Assembly (NCBI GenBank): GCA_002492295.1
Contig: DKYC01000132.1
Coordinates: 12,317 to 76,316, forward strand
Reading direction: 5' to 3'
Length of the DNA stretch: 64,000 bases
Source: Lachnospiraceae bacterium UBA7110
GTDB taxonomy: Bacteria > Bacillota > Clostridia > Lachnospirales > Lachnospiraceae
This document shows positions 59,931 through 64,000 of this stretch, one piece after another. Each line of letters starts with the position of its first letter. The first letter of the stretch is position 1. Made by a program: the position numbers and the translations under genes. A model generated the notes under the pieces. The model ran no database searches. It had not been told where the DNA came from and saw only the letters and a list, made by a program, of their open reading frames with translations.

Positions 59931-61529
59931 ATGAAACGATATGATTTGATTATTGTAGGTGCTGGTCCCGCAGGATTGTCAGCAGCGATTGAGGCGGCGC
60001 AGCGGGGACTTTCGGTGGTTGTGTTTGATGAAAATGAAAAACCCGGAGGACAGCTTTTTAAGCAGATTCACAAATTTTTCGGCTCAAAGGAACACCGGGC
60101 GAAGGTCAGAGGATTTGTCATTGGCGCACAGCTTCTTGACGAGGCGGACAAGGCAGGCGTGGAGGTGCGGCTGAACGCGACGGTCATCGGACTTTATCAG
60201 GATAAGGAGGTTGTCGTAAGGACAGGGGAGGAAATCTGTCATTACAAGGGCGATGCAGTTTTGATTGCAACGGGCGCGGCGGAAAACATGGTGACGTTTC
60301 CGGGATGGACGCTGCCAGGCGTGATTGGCGCGGGTGCGGCACAGACCATGATGAATCTGCATGGCGTGCTTCCCGGAAAACGGGTGCTGATGTTAGGCTC
60401 GGGAAATGTAGGACTTGTGGTTTCGTTTCAGCTTTTGCAGTGCGGCTGCGAGGTGGTTGCGCTTGTGGATGCCGCGCCGCGTGTCGGTGGCTATGGCGTT
60501 CATGCGGCAAAGGTTGCGAGGACAGGAGTTCCTTTCTATTTGTCGCACACGATTGTCGCAGCGGAGGGCGAGGATTGCGTGACGGGTGTGACTATTGCGG
60601 AGGTTGACAGCAATTTTGCGTTTGTTCCGGGAACGGAAAAGCATTTTGACGTAGACACGATTTGCCTTGCGGTCGGACTTTCGCCGATGTCGCAGCTTCT
60701 GAAAATGTCGGGCTGTAAAATGGAAGATAACCCAAAACGCGGCGGTCAGACGCCAATCTGCGACGCGCTTGGCATGACTTCTGTTGCGGGGATTTTTGCG
60801 GCAGGCGATGTGTCGGGGATTGAGGAGGCAAGCTCGGCGATGATTGAGGGGCGCATGGCGGGTATTGCGGCTGCGTACTATTTAGGGTATATGGATTTGC
60901 AGGAACGTGAGGAACAGATTGCCAGGTTGGAGAAGGCGTTGGACGGACTGCGTCAGGGGATGTTTGCACCTTCCAACAGGGGGAAGGCGATTGCGCGGAC
61001 GCAGGAGGACATTGCAGTGTCGGAAAGTCTGCTGCGAAAAGGGTATGTTGCGGATGACGAAATCGAGCGTTTTCCCGGCGTGACACACAGAATGGGAGTT
61101 CACCCTGTCATTGAGTGCACGCAGAATATTCCGTGCAATCCCTGTCAGGACGCGTGTCCGAAGGGATGTATTTCAATTGGTTCTAATATCACGTCGCTGC
61201 CGATTGCGGTGGAGGGCGCGGATTGTATCAATTGCGGGATGTGCGTCGCAAGCTGTTCGGGACAGGCAATCTTTTTGGTTGATGAGGACTGCGGCGACGG
61301 CACGGCGACGGTGACGCTCCCGTATGAATTTCTGCCGCTGCCTGCAGAGGGCACGAAGGGCATTGCGCTTGGACGGGACGGCAAAAAGGTATGCGAGGCA
61401 CAGGTTTTGTCGGTAAAGAGCGCAAAGGCATATGACAAAACGCATTTGCTGACCATGCGGGTGCCGAAGGCGTTTGCCATGAAGGCAAGGTTTTTCAAAC
61501 CTAAGATTTTCAGATGTGAGGAGGCGTGA
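59931..61529 (+). CDS. FAD/NAD(P)-oxidoreductase with internal ferredoxin domain
   Basis: A 532-residue flavoprotein. The FAD-binding motif is DLIIVGAGPAGLSAAIEA. A second dinucleotide site is GKRVLMLGSGNVGLVVS, and an FAD-closing motif is IFAAGDVSG. From about residue 390 a bacterial-ferredoxin segment carries CTQNIPCNPCQDACP and CINCGMCVASC, then a beta tail. It resembles HcnB and the large subunit of opine/proline dehydrogenases. The start at 59931 follows TGAGGAAAAAC. It is 115 bp from the previous gene, with the repeat element filling the gap. Confidence 0.88.
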   Translation: MKRYDLIIVGAGPAGLSAAIEAAQRGLSVVVFDENEKPGGQLFKQIHKFFGSKEHRAKVRGFVIGAQLLDEADKAGVEVRLNATVIGLYQDKEVVVRTGEEICHYKGDAVLIATGAAENMVTFPGWTLPGVIGAGAAQTMMNLHGVLPGKRVLMLGSGNVGLVVSFQLLQCGCEVVALVDAAPRVGGYGVHAAKVARTGVPFYLSHTIVAAEGEDCVTGVTIAEVDSNFAFVPGTEKHFDVDTICLAVGLSPMSQLLKMSGCKMEDNPKRGGQTPICDALGMTSVAGIFAAGDVSGIEEASSAMIEGRMAGIAAAYYLGYMDLQEREEQIARLEKALDGLRQGMFAPSNRGKAIARTQEDIAVSESLLRKGYVADDEIERFPGVTHRMGVHPVIECTQNIPCNPCQDACPKGCISIGSNITSLPIAVEGADCINCGMCVASCSGQAIFLVDEDCGDGTATVTLPYEFLPLPAEGTKGIALGRDGKKVCEAQVLSVKSAKAYDKTHLLTMRVPKAFAMKARFFKPKIFRCEEA

Positions 61530-61533
61530 CGGG

Positions 61534-61872
61534 ATGAATACAGTAAATGACAGATCAAGGGAACTAAAACCATTTGTTCCAAGTCCTGACGATGATATGC
61601 TGATTTGCCGCTGTGAGGAGATTACAAAGGGAGAAATCCGAAAGGCGGTGCATGAGGGAATGTGGACGATGACAGAAATCAGACGGTATTTACGGACGGG
61701 AATGGGACTTTGCCAAGGGCAGACCTGTGCGAAACTGGTGAAGGCAATCGTGGCGCGCGAGCTTGGGGTATCGCCCGCCCAGCTGGAGCCTGCCACGAGC
61801 AGAGCGCCCATGCGTCCGATTGAGATGCGGGTATTTGCGAACGAAAGAAAGGAGGGGCAGGAGGATGCGTAA
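61534..61872 (+). CDS. BFD-like (2Fe-2S) protein
   Basis: A 112-residue protein whose motif MLICRCEEITKGEI and GMGLCQGQTCAKLV (C-x-C...C-x4-C) is that of the BFD/Fer2_BFD iron-sulfur domain fused to HcnB in many species but free here. The start at 61534 follows GAGGAGG. Its 3' end overlaps the next gene by 8 bp. It is the third electron-transfer part of the complex. Confidence 0.85.
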   Translation: MNTVNDRSRELKPFVPSPDDDMLICRCEEITKGEIRKAVHEGMWTMTEIRRYLRTGMGLCQGQTCAKLVKAIVARELGVSPAQLEPATSRAPMRPIEMRVFANERKEGQEDA

Positions 61873-62998
61873 TACAGCGGAAGTCATTGTAATCGGCGGC
61901 GGTATTATCGGGTGTGCGATTAGTTATTATCTAGTGAAAAAGGGCGCAAGCGTCATCTGCCTTGAGGGTTCGGACCATATCGGAAACGGCGGTTCTTCAA
62001 GAAATGGCGGCGGTGTGCGGCAGTCGGGGCGTGACCCGCGCGAATTGCCGCTTGTGATGTACGGGATTAAACATTTTTGGCCAACGCTTTCGGAGGAATT
62101 GGAAACGGATTGTGAATATCATCAGGATGGCAACCTGCGTCTTGGAAAAACCGAGAAACATAAGGAGATTTTAACAGGACTTACGGAGCGCGCCGTCAAG
62201 GTCGGCTTAGATGTGCGTATGATTGACGGGGACGAGGTGCGCCGGATTAATCCGTATCTTTCTGAGGAGGTAACCTGCGCGAGCTGGTGCCCGACGGACG
62301 GTCATGCAAATCCGCTCACAACGACGCTTGGATATTATAAGACGGCGCGGAAACTGGGTGTGCATTTTATCACGGGCGAGCAGGTTGTGGAGCTGAAAAA
62401 GGTAAAAGGCGTGCTGCGGAAGGTGGTCTGCGCGTCGGGAAATGTGTACGAGGGGGAAACCGTTGTGCTTGCGGCGGGGTATGAAAGCCGTAGAATTGCG
62501 GGGACGGTCGGGATTGACATTCCGATGCAGACGGCAATGCTTGAGGCGCTGGTGACGGAGGCGCAGCCGCATATGTTTGACCAGATGCTCGGAACGGCGG
62601 AGGCAGACTTCTACGGACATCAGACAAAGCACGGCTCGTTTGTGTTCGGCGGTTCGTCGGGACTGGAAGGCTTTACGAAAGATAATGGAACGCCAGTTTG
62701 CTATGCAAAGACGGCACCCTGTATTTGCAGGGGCATTATCAAATATTTTCCGAACCTTGCGGACGCGAAAATTGTGCGGACTTGGGCAGGGTGGATGGAT
62801 AAGTGCGCGGACGGCGTTCCGGTGCTTGGCAAGGTCGGGGAGGTTCCGGGACTGGTTTTGGCGTGCGGCTTTACGGGACATGGCTTCGGCATTGCGCCTG
62901 CCGCGGCGCATCAGCTTGCCGAGTTGATTATAACGGGGCGGACGGACGTAGATTTACACGACTTGCGCTATGACCGCTTTCATGCTAAAATAGAGTGA
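61865..62998 (+). CDS. DadA-like FAD-dependent amino/imino-acid oxidoreductase
   Basis: A 377-residue D-amino-acid-dehydrogenase-fold protein, the catalytic subunit. Motifs are EVIVIGGGIIGCAISYYL, GNGGSSRNGGGVRQSGRD, and the C-terminal GFTGHGFGIAPAAAHQLAELI. Similar subunits (HcnC, OoxB, proline dehydrogenase beta) oxidise glycine, opines, proline or hydroxyproline. The substrate is not evident from sequence. Start AGGAGGATG overlaps the BFD gene. Its stop lies in the outer stem of repeat copy 3. Confidence 0.88.
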   Translation: MRNTAEVIVIGGGIIGCAISYYLVKKGASVICLEGSDHIGNGGSSRNGGGVRQSGRDPRELPLVMYGIKHFWPTLSEELETDCEYHQDGNLRLGKTEKHKEILTGLTERAVKVGLDVRMIDGDEVRRINPYLSEEVTCASWCPTDGHANPLTTTLGYYKTARKLGVHFITGEQVVELKKVKGVLRKVVCASGNVYEGETVVLAAGYESRRIAGTVGIDIPMQTAMLEALVTEAQPHMFDQMLGTAEADFYGHQTKHGSFVFGGSSGLEGFTKDNGTPVCYAKTAPCICRGIIKYFPNLADAKIVRTWAGWMDKCADGVPVLGKVGEVPGLVLACGFTGHGFGIAPAAAHQLAELIITGRTDVDLHDLRYDRFHAKIE

Positions 62999-63078
62999 AA
63001 AGATTTTCTAAGGCGGTAAAAGACACCACCTAAGAAAATCTAAGTTTCACTCGGCAAGTTTGTGGGGCACAAACTTGC
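62993..63078 (+). repeat. Two-hairpin intergenic element, copy 3
   Basis: Hairpin 1 is 60 nt (62993-63052): outer stem GAGTGAAA/TTTCACTC, conserved AGATTTTCT/AGAAAATCT with an AAG bulge, inner stem GGCGGT/ACCACC (one mismatch), loop AAAAGAC. Hairpin 2 is a perfect 11-bp stem GCAAGTTTGTG/CACAAACTTGC with loop GGG. The dehydrogenase stop (62996-62998) is in the outer stem. Confidence 0.88.
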
Positions 63079-63105
63079 GGGTTGTGATGATATAGAGACT
63101 GTGCT

Positions 63106-63978
63106 ATGATTTGGAAAAAAGATAAATTAAGACCGACGCAGCCGTATTTTGTGTTTGACACGGAGGATTTTTTTCAAGAGGTATATTTGCAGCAAGGGAT
63201 TTCTCATTTTTATACGTATCGTTTTCGGGAGGCAAAAGCGCTTCGGCTTGTGCCGGACGGATGTATTGATTTGTTCTTTGATTATGGCGACGGTAAAATG
63301 AGCGGTTGGGCGAGAGGAACGCCGACTGCGTATAAGGTGGAAGCAAGGCAGGAATGCAATGCTTGGCATGATGTCTTTGGCGTCCGGTTCATGCCGGGTG
63401 TCCAGCCGGGATTGCTCAACGTGACAATGAAAGAATTGTTTGACAAATGTGTGCCTTTGGAGCCGATTCTCGGAGTTGACTGTAGCTGGCTTAAGGCGTT
63501 GTCTGAGGAAACGGATTTTTACCAGCGAATCCGCGTCCTTTTGGACGCATACACGAAGGCGGAGCGAAAACGGGAGAAACCGTTTGGAAAAAGTGAGCTT
63601 GTGCTTTCCATCAAACAGATGGTTTATGATTCCGACGGGAAGATTAAGGTGTCCGAGTTAGGCGGGCGCACAGGGTACTCTGAGCGCTATATCAACAAGG
63701 TTTTTATCGAGAAAATGGGTTTCTCACCTAAGACGTTCTGTAAAATTATCCAGTTTCAGCGGGCATTGGAATTTTTAAATTATGGTGCGCCGGATAAAAT
63801 GACGGACGCGGCAGTTGCGCTCGGGTATTATGACCAGCCGCAGTTTATCCGTGACTTTACGCGGTATGCGGGGATTACGCCGAAGAACTACTTAAAGCTG
63901 GTGGAAGGAAAACAGTATCAGGCAAAAATCAAGGATACAAATCTTTTACACGAAAAAAAAGGTAATAGTTCCGTCTAG
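63106..63978 (+). CDS. AraC family transcriptional regulator
   Basis: A 290-residue protein with an N-terminal sensory domain (about 1-150, with LRLVPDGCIDLFFDYGDGK typical of the DUF6597-like AraC N-terminus) and a C-terminal two-HTH AraC domain (about 165-270: KVSELGGRTGYSERYINKVFIEKMGFSPKTF and DAAVALGYYDQPQFIRDFTRYAGITPKNY). It lies directly after the dehydrogenase cluster in the same direction and is its likely regulator (inference). The ribosome site upstream of the ATG is weak. Confidence 0.88.
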   Translation: MIWKKDKLRPTQPYFVFDTEDFFQEVYLQQGISHFYTYRFREAKALRLVPDGCIDLFFDYGDGKMSGWARGTPTAYKVEARQECNAWHDVFGVRFMPGVQPGLLNVTMKELFDKCVPLEPILGVDCSWLKALSEETDFYQRIRVLLDAYTKAERKREKPFGKSELVLSIKQMVYDSDGKIKVSELGGRTGYSERYINKVFIEKMGFSPKTFCKIIQFQRALEFLNYGAPDKMTDAAVALGYYDQPQFIRDFTRYAGITPKNYLKLVEGKQYQAKIKDTNLLHEKKGNSSV

Positions 63979-63979
63979 G

Positions 63980-64000
63980 ACTTTGCATTTACTGCAAAGT
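63980..64000 (+). terminator. Start of a hairpin at the window edge
   Basis: ACTTTGCA and TGCAAAGT pair perfectly around TTTAC immediately after the AraC stop; the downstream T run, if any, lies outside the window. Confidence 0.5.

Overview
The window reads as chromosomal DNA of a Gram-positive, low-to-mid GC anaerobe of the class Clostridia, most likely Lachnospiraceae. This is inferred from the gene content: a class III fructose-bisphosphatase, an hprK-glk-murB-rapZ-whiA block, a TadA/DnaQ-type housekeeping run, AGGAGG ribosome sites, sigma-A promoters, and very large secreted proteins with C-terminal YTG-type repeats. I see no rRNA, tRNA or CRISPR array.

Layout. 1-12.9 kb: a secreted papain-family protease, tadA, a family 2 glycosyltransferase, a DnaQ-like exonuclease, a convergent membrane-anchored hypothetical, a tiny membrane protein, a VanW-type wall protein, an AIR-synthase-like protein, an Lrp regulator with its aminotransferase, trmL and a hypothetical. 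12.9-13.1 kb holds the last 32 codons of a vanished flagellin gene with its terminator. 13.2-26.5 kb: xylulokinase, a hybrid sensor kinase, and a 2877-residue secreted endo-beta-1,4-galactanase (GH53) with three tandem modules of about 345 residues. 26.6-33.8 kb: ispE, a GntR regulator, small hypotheticals, a small alarmone synthetase, an RpiB-like isomerase, metG and a HAD phosphatase. 34-36 kb: two unknown coiled-coil genes behind a flagellar-type (sigma-D/sigma-28) promoter. 36-41 kb: trxA, pncB, a lone tyrosine integrase and a LacI regulator. 41-46.3 kb: hprK, ROK glucokinase, murB, rapZ, a shortened whiA and a lipid kinase. 46.4-48.4 kb (minus strand): a YtrA-type regulator and ABC exporter with its operator. 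48.6-54.8 kb: a complete oppBCDF-A operon. 54.9-59 kb: fbp, an orphan vsr-like endonuclease and an alanine/glycine symporter. 59.2-64 kb: a three-component amino/imino-acid dehydrogenase cluster (2Fe-2S, FAD/NAD plus ferredoxin, BFD-like, DadA-like) and an AraC regulator.

How it fits together. Galactan is cut outside the cell by the GH53 enzyme. Sugars enter central metabolism through xylulokinase, glucokinase and the RpiB-like isomerase, with catabolite control by HprK and gluconeogenesis by Fbp. Peptides released outside, possibly by the papain-like protease, can be imported by Opp. Amino acids can then be handled by the aminotransferase, the AgcS symporter and the dehydrogenase cluster.

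Most notable observations. (1) The OppA binding protein appears circularly permuted: its normal C-terminal 74 or so residues sit directly behind the lipobox, and the gene stops where that segment would normally begin. (2) A 60-nt hairpin element followed by a second hairpin occurs three times at gene ends (33.0, 59.8 and 63.0 kb), with stems that differ in sequence but keep pairing. (3) WhiA lacks about 100 residues, the first LAGLIDADG half. (4) A sigma-28-type promoter drives two unrecognised genes, and a flagellin relic lies about 21 kb away.
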